Assembly: GCA_021808205.1 (NCBI GenBank)
Contig: JAKBCD010000072.1
Location: forward strand, 1-7,503
Source: Pseudomonadota bacterium
Lineage (GTDB): Bacteria; Pseudomonadota; Alphaproteobacteria; Acetobacterales; Acetobacteraceae
Direction: 5' to 3'
DNA length: 7,503 bases
Part shown: positions 1 through 5,871 of the stretch, in pieces
Layout: every line of letters starts with the position of its first letter
Numbering within the stretch: position 1 is the first letter of the stretch
Position numbers and translations under genes: made by a program
Notes under the pieces: model-generated
The model's database searches: none
The model's input: the letters and a program-made list of their open reading frames with translations, nothing else
Told to the model about the DNA's origin: nothing

Positions 1-39
1 ACTGCGTAAGGCGGTGAGGGGGAGGCGTCCGCGCTTCAT
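1..39 (-). CDS. LysR-type transcriptional regulator, N-terminal 13 codons only (runs off left edge)
   Basis: Reading leftward from an ATG at 39-37, the frame stays open to base 1 and gives MKRGRLPLTALRS. This matches the usual opening of GcvA/AmpR-type LysR regulators, where a basic stretch and a 'LPL-ALR-FE' segment precede the winged helix-turn-helix. A GAGG ribosome binding site lies at 50-47 with a 7-base gap, which supports this start over the ATG five bases upstream, which is followed at once by a stop. LysR proteins are cytoplasmic DNA-binding regulators that often control a divergently transcribed neighbour; here that would be the small ORF at 147. The DNA-binding and effector domains are outside the window, so the target and effector are unknown. 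The assignment rests on 13 residues plus start signals and is provisional. Confidence 0.55.
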   Translation of the reverse strand, partial: MKRGRLPLTALRS

Positions 40-146
40 CACATAACCTCAAGTCATCTGACGCGGACGATATACTCGTTTGAGGCGCGTGCCTATCCGG
101 CGCTACCTACGCTCCGTTGAACAAGCGTTGAACAGGAGATTTTAAA
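40..146. promoter_or_regulatory. Divergent intergenic region with a 9-bp tandem direct repeat
   Basis: This spacer separates the leftward LysR-type start from the rightward small ORF, so it should hold promoters for both. A TATACT hexamer at 71-76 resembles a -10 box for rightward transcription, but no acceptable -35 lies 16-18 bases upstream. The clearest element is CGTTGAACA at 115-123, repeated exactly at 126-134 (11-base period), ending inside the ribosome binding site of the ORF at 147. A regulator bound there could block translation or elongation; that is inference. No clear T-N11-A inverted repeat of the LysR-box type stands out. Confidence 0.35.
115..134. repeat. Tandem direct repeat, 2 x 9 bp, 11-bp period
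   Basis: CGTTGAACA occurs at 115-123 and again at 126-134, separated by AG. The period is about one helical turn, so both copies face the same side of the DNA. The second copy contributes the first base of the AGGAG ribosome binding site (134-138) of the small ORF at 147. It could be an operator or a chance local duplication. Confidence 0.6.
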
Positions 147-371
147 ATGTCGAGGGCGTTGGGCAGTGTGCTGCTGAGGATGTTCGGCGGTCATGGCAGC
201 TCAAAAGAGCAAGAACTGCGTGAGCGGCCGCAACAGGAGGAGACGCAGGGGAAGAAGAAACCCGCCCGGGCTGCGCGCAGGGCCAAACCTAACCCCTTGG
301 CGCAGCGCCTGATCAGGCGCCCGGTACAATCTCTCCATCCCAAAGTGCCGGGATTTCCTGGCGCTTTGTAA
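147..371 (+). CDS. Hypothetical small basic protein, 74 aa (uncertain)
   Basis: I do not recognise this ORF. It starts with ATG behind a well-formed AGGAG (134-138, 8-base gap) and ends at TAA 369-371. The product has a short hydrophobic start (around residues 4-13, with 'GSVLLRMFGG'), then a Glu/Gln-rich stretch (about 20-35) and a strongly Lys/Arg-rich stretch (about 36-58, with 'KKKPARAARRAKP'). There is no convincing signal peptide or transmembrane helix, and no known domain. Its last 59 bases overlap the 3' end of lysA on the opposite strand, so the C-terminus may be constrained by lysA rather than selected as protein. The ribosome binding site and the adjacent divergent regulator favour a real gene; the composition, typical of random GC-rich frames, argues against it. 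Confidence 0.35.
   Translation: MSRALGSVLLRMFGGHGSSKEQELRERPQQEETQGKKKPARAARRAKPNPLAQRLIRRPVQSLHPKVPGFPGAL
305..320. repeat. Perfect 16-bp palindrome over the lysA stop codon
   Basis: GCGCCTGATCAGGCGC is perfectly self-complementary, centred at 312/313, and contains the lysA TGA (315-313). As RNA it could form a 6-bp stem with a GATC loop. Neither side has a run of T residues, so it is not a classical intrinsic terminator. It might still stabilise the lysA mRNA end or slow RNA polymerase. Confidence 0.5.
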
Positions 372-1632
372 TCAACTCGAACCCACCCTGATCCACCAGC
401 ACGGCGGCGGGGCGGGGGCGGGCGTTATAGGCGCTGCTCATCACCGCTCCGTACGCCCCGGCATCCAGCAGCGCCACGCGCGCGCCGGGCTTCAGGTCGG
501 GCAAGGCGCGGTCCTTGGCGAAGATATCGGCACTTTCGCAAATCGGCCCGACGACATCGGCGGGTGAGGTTGCGGTGTGGAAGGCGCTGGCATCCACCGG
601 CAGAATGCCGTGCCAGGCTTCATACATGGCCGGGCGCATCAGCTCGTTCATTGCCGCGTCCAGCACCAGGAAGCGCTTGCCCGCCTGTTTGCGTAAAATC
701 ACCGAGGCCAGCAGAATCCCCGCCGGGCCGGTGAGGTAGCGCCCAGGCTCCATCATCAGCTTAACACCCAGCCCATGCGTGACTTGCCGCACCATGGCGG
801 CGAAGGCGGAGGGGGAAAGCCCCGGCTCGTCATGATAGCCGATGCCCAAGCCGCCGCCGATATCCATAACCTCCACGTTATGCCCCGCCGCGCGCAGGGC
901 GCGCACCATCTCCGCAGCTTTGGCGTAGGCCAGGCGATAGGGCTCTGTGGAGAGAATCTGGCTGCCGATATGCATGGCGATGCCAACCACCCGCACGCCG
1001 GGCAGGCTGGCCGCACGGGCATACAATGCCGGAATATCCTCCGCCGCGATGCCGAATTTATTTTCGGCCAACCCGGTGGTGATTTTAGCGTGGGTCCCGG
1101 CATCCACATCCGGGTTCATCCGCAGCGCGATACGCGCCACCACGCCCAGGCGCGCGGCGACGGCGGAGATCATCTCCACCTCCTCGGCGCTTTCCACGTT
1201 GATCTGCCCGATGCCCGCCGCCAAGGCGGTTTCCAGCTCCGCCTCGGACTTGCCGACGCCGGAATAAACAATGTGCTGTGCCGCAATGCCCGCCTTGGTG
1301 GCGCGCAGGAACTCGCCGATGGAAACCACATCCGCGCCCGCGCCCTGCTCGCGGAACAGGTTAAGGATGGCCAGATGGTCGTTGGCCTTCACCGCGTAAT
1401 GGATGTGCATGGGCACGCCCTCGGCGGCGAAGGCACCGCGCAGTGCGGCATAGCGGGCGCGCATGGTGCCCGCACCGTAAACCCAAGCCGGGGTGCCGTG
1501 TTTGTCTGCGATGGCGTTCAGCGCAACGCCTTCCAGGCAAAGCCCGTCCTGGGCGTGCATTTGCAATTGCGGGCGGGCGGCCAGGAGGTCCTGCAAATCA
1601 GGGTCCGGGCCGGTGAAAGCCATGTCAGCCAT
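313..1632 (-). CDS. lysA: Diaminopimelate decarboxylase
   Basis: This PLP enzyme converts meso-diaminopimelate to L-lysine and CO2, the last step of lysine synthesis, in the cytoplasm. At 439 aa it is close to the usual 415-440. Family marks in order: YAVKAN with the PLP-binding Lys82; HIGSQ at 221-225; the phosphate-binding GGGLG at 259-263; EPGR at 295-298; CES with the active-site Cys365 donated to the partner subunit; and YNARPRP from Tyr402. The layout is an alanine-racemase-type barrel followed by a beta domain. The frame is open back to an ATG at 1704, but that extension lies inside the lipoprotein gene and is Pro/Thr/Arg-rich, unlike LysA. I place the start at 1632, one base after the lipoprotein stop; an ATG at 1623 is also possible. 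There is no strong ribosome binding site, which suggests coupling to the upstream gene. Confidence 0.96.
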   Translation of the reverse strand: MADMAFTGPDPDLQDLLAARPQLQMHAQDGLCLEGVALNAIADKHGTPAWVYGAGTMRARYAALRGAFAAEGVPMHIHYAVKANDHLAILNLFREQGAGADVVSIGEFLRATKAGIAAQHIVYSGVGKSEAELETALAAGIGQINVESAEEVEMISAVAARLGVVARIALRMNPDVDAGTHAKITTGLAENKFGIAAEDIPALYARAASLPGVRVVGIAMHIGSQILSTEPYRLAYAKAAEMVRALRAAGHNVEVMDIGGGLGIGYHDEPGLSPSAFAAMVRQVTHGLGVKLMMEPGRYLTGPAGILLASVILRKQAGKRFLVLDAAMNELMRPAMYEAWHGILPVDASAFHTATSPADVVGPICESADIFAKDRALPDLKPGARVALLDAGAYGAVMSSAYNARPRPAAVLVDQGGFELITKRQEIPALWDGEIVPGA

Positions 1633-1633
1633 G

Positions 1634-1759
1634 TTATTGCGGTGCCGGGTAGGTGTGGGGGTAGGTGACGTCTTGCGACGGGCCGGGCGGTTGTGGAGCG
1701 CCACGGCGCCCGCACCCGGCCAAGGCGGAAAGGCAGAGCAGGGCTAGAATGATCCTCAT
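1634..1759 (-). CDS. lptM: LptM-type small outer-membrane lipoprotein, 41 aa
   Basis: This short gene fills the argH-lysA gap. Its ATG (1759-1757) overlaps the argH TGA as ATGA, with GGAG at 1771-1768 (8-base gap); it ends with TAA at 1636-1634. The product starts [16 protein letters not shown]: a short n-region, a hydrophobic core and a lipobox L-A-G-C with Cys16 as the predicted lipidated residue. The mature part opens CGRRG and is Pro-rich, ending with repeated Tyr-Pro pairs ([10 protein letters not shown]). A tiny lipoprotein with C-G-basic-basic/K-G just before lysA is typical of the LptM (YifL/LppL) family. In Escherichia coli LptM helps the LPS translocon LptD reach its correct disulfide-bonded form. 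The Leu-Tyr after the Gly in enterobacterial LptM is not kept here, so equivalent function is inferred from position, lipobox and the CGxxG start. Confidence 0.85.
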   Translation of the reverse strand: MRIILALLCLSALAGCGRRGAPQPPGPSQDVTYPHTYPAPQ

Positions 1760-3198
1760 GCCAGTTTCTCCAGCCAGAGCGCGGCTTGTTTGGCCACATT
1801 GGCGGGGGCCGTGCCACCGTAAGAAATGCGGGACGCCACGGAAGCCTGCACCGTCAGCACCTCGAAAATTTCGGCGGTGATGCGCGGCTCAACGCTTTGC
1901 ATGTCCGCGAGCGTCAGGTCAGACAGGTCGCAGCCCTTGCCCTCGGCCAGGCGCACCAGTTGCCCGGTGGTGTGGTGGGCGTCACGGAAGGGCATTTTCA
2001 GCACCCGCACCAGCCAGTCCGCCAGATCGGTCGCGGTGGAAAAGCTGGAGCCTGCCAGTGCTTCCATGCGGTCCTTATTGGCCTTCATGTCCCGCACCAT
2101 GCCTTCCATCGCGGCGAGGCTGAGCGAGATCGCGGCCACGGCGTCGAACACCGGTTCCTTGTCCTCCTGCATGTCCTTCGCATAGGCCATCGGCAGGCCC
2201 TTCATTACCGTCAGCAGCCCGGTAAGCGCGCCAAAGATGCGGCCGGTTTTGGCTTTGGCCAGCTCGGCGGCATCCGGGTTGCGCTTCTGCGGCATGATGG
2301 AGGAGCCGGTGGTGAAGGCATCCGACAATTCGATGAGTTTATAGGGCGAGGAGCACCAGATGATGATCTCTTCCGAAAATCGGGAGAGATGCATGGCGCA
2401 GATGGACAGGGCGGAGAGGAATTCCAGCGCGAAGTCGCGGTCTGAAACGCTGTCCAGCGAGTTCGCGGTGGGGCGGGCAAAGCCCAGCGCCGCGGCGGTG
2501 GCGAAACGGTCGATGGGGAACGACGTGCCGGCCAGGGCAGCCGCACCCAGCGGGCATTCGTTTAAGCGGGCGCGGGCATCCTGCAACCGCCCCGCATCGC
2601 GGGCCAGCATCTCCACATAGGCCAGTAAATGGTGACCAAAGGTAACCGGCTGGGCGGTTTGCAGGTGGGTAAAGCCAGGCATCACCGTGGCTGCGTGCTC
2701 GGCGGCGCGTTCCGCCAGCGCCTTCATCAGGCCATGAATCTGCGCCATAACGCCATCCATGGCATCGCGCACCCATAGGCGGAAATCCGTCGCCACCTGG
2801 TCGTTACGGCTGCGCGCGGTGTGCAGGCGGCGCGCTGCCTCACCGATGCGCGCGGTTAGCCGGACCTCTATGTTGGTGTGGATATCTTCCAGCGCCTCGG
2901 AAAATTCGAAATTCCCGGCTTCAATTTCGGCCGCGATACCCTCCAGCCCGGCTTTGATGGCGGCCTGGTCATCATGAGTAATAATGCCCTGCTTGGCCAG
3001 CATCGCCGCATGGGCCTGGCTGCCCGCGATGTCCTGCCGCCAGAGCTTGGCATCGAAGCTGATAGAGGCGTTAATGGCCTGCATCACCTCGGCGGGTCCG
3101 GCGCCAAACCGCCCGCCCCACTGCAATTGGCTCTTTACCGGAGACTTGTCCTTGTCCGTCAAACCTAAACGCCCTTTGCTCATGCGGCGGTCACTCAT
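1756..3198 (-). CDS. argH: Argininosuccinate lyase
   Basis: The enzyme cleaves argininosuccinate to arginine and fumarate, the last step of arginine synthesis; it is a cytoplasmic homotetramer of the fumarase/aspartase superfamily. With this start it has 480 aa (usual about 460). Family marks: QWGGRF at 26-31; HTARSRNDQ at 126-134; [10 protein letters not shown] at 175-184 with the general acid/base His178; and the superfamily signature [12 protein letters not shown] at 298-309 with the mobile-loop catalytic Ser. All expected regions are present. The frame is open further upstream to 3288, but an AGGAG at 3211-3207, 8 bases before the ATG at 3198-3196, decides the start; an ATG at 3183 is an alternative lacking such a site. 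It is the first gene of argH-lptM-lysA. Its 5' end overlaps the divergent TlpA-like gene, so its promoter must lie inside that gene. Confidence 0.97.
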   Translation of the reverse strand: MSDRRMSKGRLGLTDKDKSPVKSQLQWGGRFGAGPAEVMQAINASISFDAKLWRQDIAGSQAHAAMLAKQGIITHDDQAAIKAGLEGIAAEIEAGNFEFSEALEDIHTNIEVRLTARIGEAARRLHTARSRNDQVATDFRLWVRDAMDGVMAQIHGLMKALAERAAEHAATVMPGFTHLQTAQPVTFGHHLLAYVEMLARDAGRLQDARARLNECPLGAAALAGTSFPIDRFATAAALGFARPTANSLDSVSDRDFALEFLSALSICAMHLSRFSEEIIIWCSSPYKLIELSDAFTTGSSIMPQKRNPDAAELAKAKTGRIFGALTGLLTVMKGLPMAYAKDMQEDKEPVFDAVAAISLSLAAMEGMVRDMKANKDRMEALAGSSFSTATDLADWLVRVLKMPFRDAHHTTGQLVRLAEGKGCDLSDLTLADMQSVEPRITAEIFEVLTVQASVASRISYGGTAPANVAKQAALWLEKLA

Positions 3199-3766
3199 TG
3201 CCGCCGCTCCTGCCTTAGCCCTGGGCGCGGGCTTGAGCAATCGCGCTGAGGCGCAAACCGAATCATACGATCTGCCGGATGCGGCCACCGGCTGGAATGC
3301 CTTTGCCCCCGTGCCGCCGCCTCCGCTGGTGTTTCAGAATGCGCGGGGCAGGCGCCTTACCCTGGCGGATTTCAAGGGCCATGTGCTGCTGGTGAATCTC
3401 TGGGCCACCTGGTGTCCGCCGTGCAAGGCGGAGCTGCCTACCTTCGCCGCCCTGGCGCCCAAGCTCAAGCATTTTGGCGGGCTGATTCTGCCCATCTCCA
3501 TAGATGTTGACGGGGTTTCCGCCGTGCGCAGCTATTTCAGGCAGCAACGCATAAGGAGCCTGCCCATATTGGTGGACCCGGATGGCAATGACCTGGACCT
3601 GCTGCGGACCAATGGCATTCCGGTCACCCTTGTTATTAACGCCTCGGGCAAGGCGGTGGCGCGGCTGGATGGTGCGGCGAACTGGAATACCGAAGCGGTG
3701 ATTGAGTTTCTGCGCCACCAATCCCGTATGGTTGAGCCGAACCCGGATGGGTTTACGAATGCCTGA
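3182..3766 (+). CDS. TlpA-like periplasmic thiol:disulfide oxidoreductase
   Basis: This is a 194-aa secreted thioredoxin-fold protein of the TlpA/ResA type, expected to reduce or rearrange disulfides in periplasmic proteins, as TlpA relatives do in cytochrome c and cytochrome oxidase maturation. Residues 1-25 form a signal peptide: MRRS, a hydrophobic core ALALGAGL, then a likely cut after AEA. The mature domain has WATWCPPC with the redox pair Cys78/Cys81, followed by a central strand and the cis-proline loop GIP at 145-147. There is no transmembrane anchor beyond the signal peptide. The frame is open back to 2984, but that part is antisense to argH and does not look secreted, so the ATG at 3182 is preferred. 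No clear ribosome binding site precedes it. It is the only gene before the terminator at 3770. Partner and direction (reductase or isomerase) cannot be read from sequence. Confidence 0.92.
   Translation: MRRSLIAAAPALALGAGLSNRAEAQTESYDLPDAATGWNAFAPVPPPPLVFQNARGRRLTLADFKGHVLLVNLWATWCPPCKAELPTFAALAPKLKHFGGLILPISIDVDGVSAVRSYFRQQRIRSLPILVDPDGNDLDLLRTNGIPVTLVINASGKAVARLDGAANWNTEAVIEFLRHQSRMVEPNPDGFTNA
3207..3211 (-). promoter_or_regulatory. Ribosome binding site deciding the argH start
   Basis: AGGAG on the minus strand stands 8 bases before the ATG at 3198-3196. It selects the 480-aa ArgH over a 510-aa form beginning at 3288 or a 475-aa form beginning at 3183. It lies within the signal-peptide codons of the opposite-strand TlpA-like gene. 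Confidence 0.7.
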
Positions 3767-3769
3767 TGC

Positions 3770-3794
3770 AAAAGGGGCCTTCAAGGCCCCTTTT
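3770..3794. terminator. Bidirectional intrinsic terminator between tlpA-like and secB
   Basis: AAAAGGGGCC (3770-3779) pairs with GGCCCCTTTT (3785-3794) around a TTCAA loop: a 10-bp GC-rich stem flanked by A and T tracts on both sides, so it works for both converging genes. It begins 3 bases after the TlpA-like stop and lies 7 bases beyond the secB stop. Confidence 0.87.
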
Positions 3795-3801
3795 GATTAT
3801 C

Positions 3802-4305
3802 TCAGGCGTTTGCCATTGGGGTGGCATTGGCGGCGGCACGGCGCTGCTGCCAGAGGCCCACGAAGTCGATCGGCCCCAGCAGCACGGGCGGGAAACCGCC
3901 ATCGCGCGTTACGTCCGCCAGGATGTTGCGGGCGAAGGGGAAAAGCAGGCGGGGGCATTCCACCAGCAAAACCGGCTCCTGCTGTTCCTCCGGGATGCCG
4001 CTGAGCGTGAACACACCGGCATAAGCAAGGTCGGCGATGAAGACCACGGGCGGTTTTTCTTGTGTGCCGCCGGCGGCTTTCGGGGCCTCGGTGGTGCCTT
4101 CGGCGCGGATCGCCAGTGTGACCTCGAACACGGTTTGTTTTTCTTCGAGGCGGCGCACCTGCACGTCCAGGTTCAGGTTTACGTGCGGCTGGGCGCGGAG
4201 CTGGGTGAAGATGGCGGGCGCGCCCGGAACCTCGAAGGAAAGATCCTTGGTGTATTGAATGTTCAGGAGCAGCGGTTGCGGCGGCATGCCGGCTTGGTCG
4301 GACAT
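3802..4305 (-). CDS. secB: Protein-export chaperone SecB
   Basis: SecB is a cytoplasmic tetrameric chaperone that keeps preproteins unfolded and hands them to SecA. The product has 167 aa (E. coli 155). The N-terminal strand region PLLLNIQYTKDLSFEVP (11-27) and the conserved block ECPRLLFPFARNILADVTRD (116-135), followed by GGFPPVLLGPIDF to 148, are diagnostic. Between about residues 69 and 84 there is a short Ala/Gly/Lys/Glu-rich stretch in a loop that appears longer than in many relatives. The frame runs upstream to 4707, but that part is antisense to argC. The ATG at 4305 has AGGGA at 4318-4314 (8-base gap). It is transcribed alone, divergent from argC, and ends at the hairpin at 3770-3794. 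Confidence 0.97.
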   Translation of the reverse strand: MSDQAGMPPQPLLLNIQYTKDLSFEVPGAPAIFTQLRAQPHVNLNLDVQVRRLEEKQTVFEVTLAIRAEGTTEAPKAAGGTQEKPPVVFIADLAYAGVFTLSGIPEEQQEPVLLVECPRLLFPFARNILADVTRDGGFPPVLLGPIDFVGLWQQRRAAANATPMANA

Positions 4306-4372
4306 ATCTGGTTTCCCTGTTTGCGTTGCCGGTGCCCTAGCATGATGCCCCCGCCATGATAAGAGAGGCCGC
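4306..4372. promoter_or_regulatory. Divergent secB/argC intergenic region
   Basis: These 67 bp must carry the promoters for both secB and argC. I find no convincing -35/-10 pair in either direction. The hexamer CATGAT occurs twice, at 4341-4346 and 4355-4360 (14-base period), and could be coincidental. Ribosome binding sites lie at each end: AGGGA at 4318-4314 for secB and GAGAGG at 4363-4368 for argC. No arginine-repressor-like palindrome is evident. Confidence 0.35.
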
Positions 4373-5281
4373 ATGAACGCGCGCATATTCATAGACGGCC
4401 AGGCCGGCACTACCGGGCTTGGCATAGCCCAGCGCCTTGAGGCGGATGGAGGCTTTTCTCTCATCACTTTGCCCGAGACCAGCCGCAAGAGCCCGGAAGC
4501 AAGGGCCGAGGCGATGGGCCGTGCCGACCTTACCGTGCTCTGCCTGCCGGACGATGCGGCGCGCGAGGCCGTGGCCATTGCCCCGCAGGGGACGCGGATT
4601 TTGGACGCCAGCACCGCCCACCGCGTGGCGCCGGGCTGGGTGTATGGCTTTGCCGAGCTGCATCCCGGCCAGGCGGAGGCGATTGCCCAGGCCGGGCGCG
4701 TGGCCAACCCTGGCTGCTATGCCACTGGCGCCATTGCGCTTCTGCGCCCGCTCACCGCGCTCGGGCTGCTGGCGGCGGAAGCGCCACTCTCCATCAATGC
4801 CGTTTCCGGCTATTCCGGCGGCGGTAAAACCATGATCGCCGACCACGAGGCCCAGGGCGGCCCGGCGTTCGAGCTTTACGCGCTGGGCCTGAAGCATAAG
4901 CATCTGCCTGAGATCGTGCGCTATGGAGGGCTGGCCAGGGCGCCGGTTTTTGTGCCCTCCGTGGGGCATTTCGCGCAGGGAATGCTGGTGTGCGTGCCGC
5001 TGCACCTGGAGCAGCTGGCCAAGGCGGGCGCGGCCGCGCAACTGGCGGATGCCTACGCGGATTATTATGCCGGTGCGGAGACTATTTCCGTGCATCGCGG
5101 CATTTGGGGCGGCAATTTGGACCCGCAGGCGCTGAATAATACCAATCGTCTTGAAATCTTCATCTGCGCCAACGAAGCGGCGGGGCAGGCGGTGCTGGTC
5201 GCGCGGCTGGATAATCTTGGCAAGGGCGCTTCCGGGGCGGCCGTGCAGAACATGAAACTGATGCTGGGGCTGGTGGCATGA
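4373..5281 (+). CDS. argC: N-acetyl-gamma-glutamyl-phosphate reductase, type 2
   Basis: The enzyme reduces N-acetylglutamyl phosphate to the semialdehyde with NADPH, the third step of arginine/ornithine synthesis, in the cytoplasm. At 302 aa it is the short (type 2) form, rather than the roughly 340-aa type 1. Domains: a Rossmann NADP-binding start with GQAGTTG at 9-15; the catalytic NPGCYATG at 112-119 with Cys115; VSGYSGGG at 144-151; KHKHLPEI at 174-181 with the substrate-site histidines; and the C-terminal GKGASGAAVQNM at 283-294. GAGAGG at 4363-4368 (4-base gap) supports the start. Its stop overlaps the next start as ATGA, so the two genes are translationally coupled. It lies about 1.2 kb from argH on the opposite strand, separated by the TlpA-like and secB genes. 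Confidence 0.97.
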   Translation: MNARIFIDGQAGTTGLGIAQRLEADGGFSLITLPETSRKSPEARAEAMGRADLTVLCLPDDAAREAVAIAPQGTRILDASTAHRVAPGWVYGFAELHPGQAEAIAQAGRVANPGCYATGAIALLRPLTALGLLAAEAPLSINAVSGYSGGGKTMIADHEAQGGPAFELYALGLKHKHLPEIVRYGGLARAPVFVPSVGHFAQGMLVCVPLHLEQLAKAGAAAQLADAYADYYAGAETISVHRGIWGGNLDPQALNNTNRLEIFICANEAAGQAVLVARLDNLGKGASGAAVQNMKLMLGLVA

Positions 5282-5829
5282 GCGAGGTGCAACGCCCCGG
5301 CGGGCTGCTTTATGCGCTGGGTGATTTGAAGCCGCAGATTGACCCTACGGCCTGGATTGCACCCACCGCCGTGCTGATTGGCGATGTGCGGGTGGGGCCG
5401 GGCACCAATATCTGGTTCAATTGCGTCCTGCGCGGGGATATCAACCCGATCATCGTTGGTGCGCGCACCAATATCCAGGATGGTACGGTGGTGCATGTGG
5501 AATATCACAAATATCCCGCCATCATCGGGGATGACGTGACCATCGGCCATTCCGCCATCATCCATGCCTGCCAACTGGAAAACCATGCCTTCATCGGCAT
5601 GGGCGCCACGGTGCTGGATGGCGCGGTGGTAGAGGAAGGCGGGCTGCTGGGCGCGCGCGGGCTGCTAGGGCCGGGCAAGCGGATTGGCCGGCAGCAGCTA
5701 TGGGCGGGCACGCCAGCCCGCTTCGTGCGGAACATGAGCAACGAAGAGCGTGCCAGTTGGGGTGAGATCGGCCCGCGCTATGTTGAACTGGCCAACCGCT
5801 ACCGTGAGAGTTTCCGACCAATAGATTAA
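5278..5829 (+). CDS. Gamma-class carbonic anhydrase-like hexapeptide-repeat protein
   Basis: The 183-aa product is a left-handed beta-helix protein of the gamma carbonic anhydrase group (YrdA/PaaY/CaiE-like), normally a cytoplasmic trimer with metal sites between subunits. Hexapeptide-type turns run from about residue 24 to 140 (IAPTAVLIGDVRVG, TIGHSAIIHA, FIGMGATVLDGAVVEEG). Metal-ligand histidines match the family pattern at His73, His91 and His96; the conserved Arg52/Asp54 (LRGD) and Gln68/Asp69 (NIQDG) are present. A C-terminal helix (about 153-177) follows. All ligands are intact, so hydration of CO2 is possible, but many members of this group show weak or no such activity. Its ATG lies within the argC stop (ATGA). 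The role next to argC is not known; supplying bicarbonate for carbamoyl phosphate is a speculative link. Confidence 0.92.
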   Translation: MSEVQRPGGLLYALGDLKPQIDPTAWIAPTAVLIGDVRVGPGTNIWFNCVLRGDINPIIVGARTNIQDGTVVHVEYHKYPAIIGDDVTIGHSAIIHACQLENHAFIGMGATVLDGAVVEEGGLLGARGLLGPGKRIGRQQLWAGTPARFVRNMSNEERASWGEIGPRYVELANRYRESFRPID

Positions 5830-5871
5830 TTTTCCTGGCAAATTGGCGGGGGCGATACTAAATCATCGCGT

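Noticed and set aside
69..97. GATA...TATC inverted ends as a LysR binding box
   Set aside because: Only four bases match with a 21-base gap; this is expected by chance.
775..1668. 297-codon plus-strand ORF opposite lysA
   Set aside because: It is antisense to the clear lysA frame, rich in His/Gly/Arg as expected of a complementary frame in GC-rich DNA, and has no domain or ribosome binding site.
1786..2445. 219-codon plus-strand ORF opposite argH
   Set aside because: It is a shadow of argH with typical antisense composition and no recognisable family.
2984..3181. 66-residue N-terminal extension of the TlpA-like protein
   Set aside because: It is antisense to argH and would bury a good signal peptide inside the protein.
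4306..4707. 134-residue N-terminal extension of secB
   Set aside because: It lies antisense to argC and would precede the normal SecB N-terminus; the ATG at 4305 has its own ribosome binding site.
4337..5095. 252-codon minus-strand ORF opposite argC
   Set aside because: argC is unambiguous on the plus strand; the minus frame is low-complexity His/Arg-rich and has no motifs.
5818..5846. CCAAT/ATTGG inverted repeat after the gamma carbonic anhydrase gene as a terminator
   Set aside because: The stem is 5 bp, AT-rich, with a 19-base loop and no T run.
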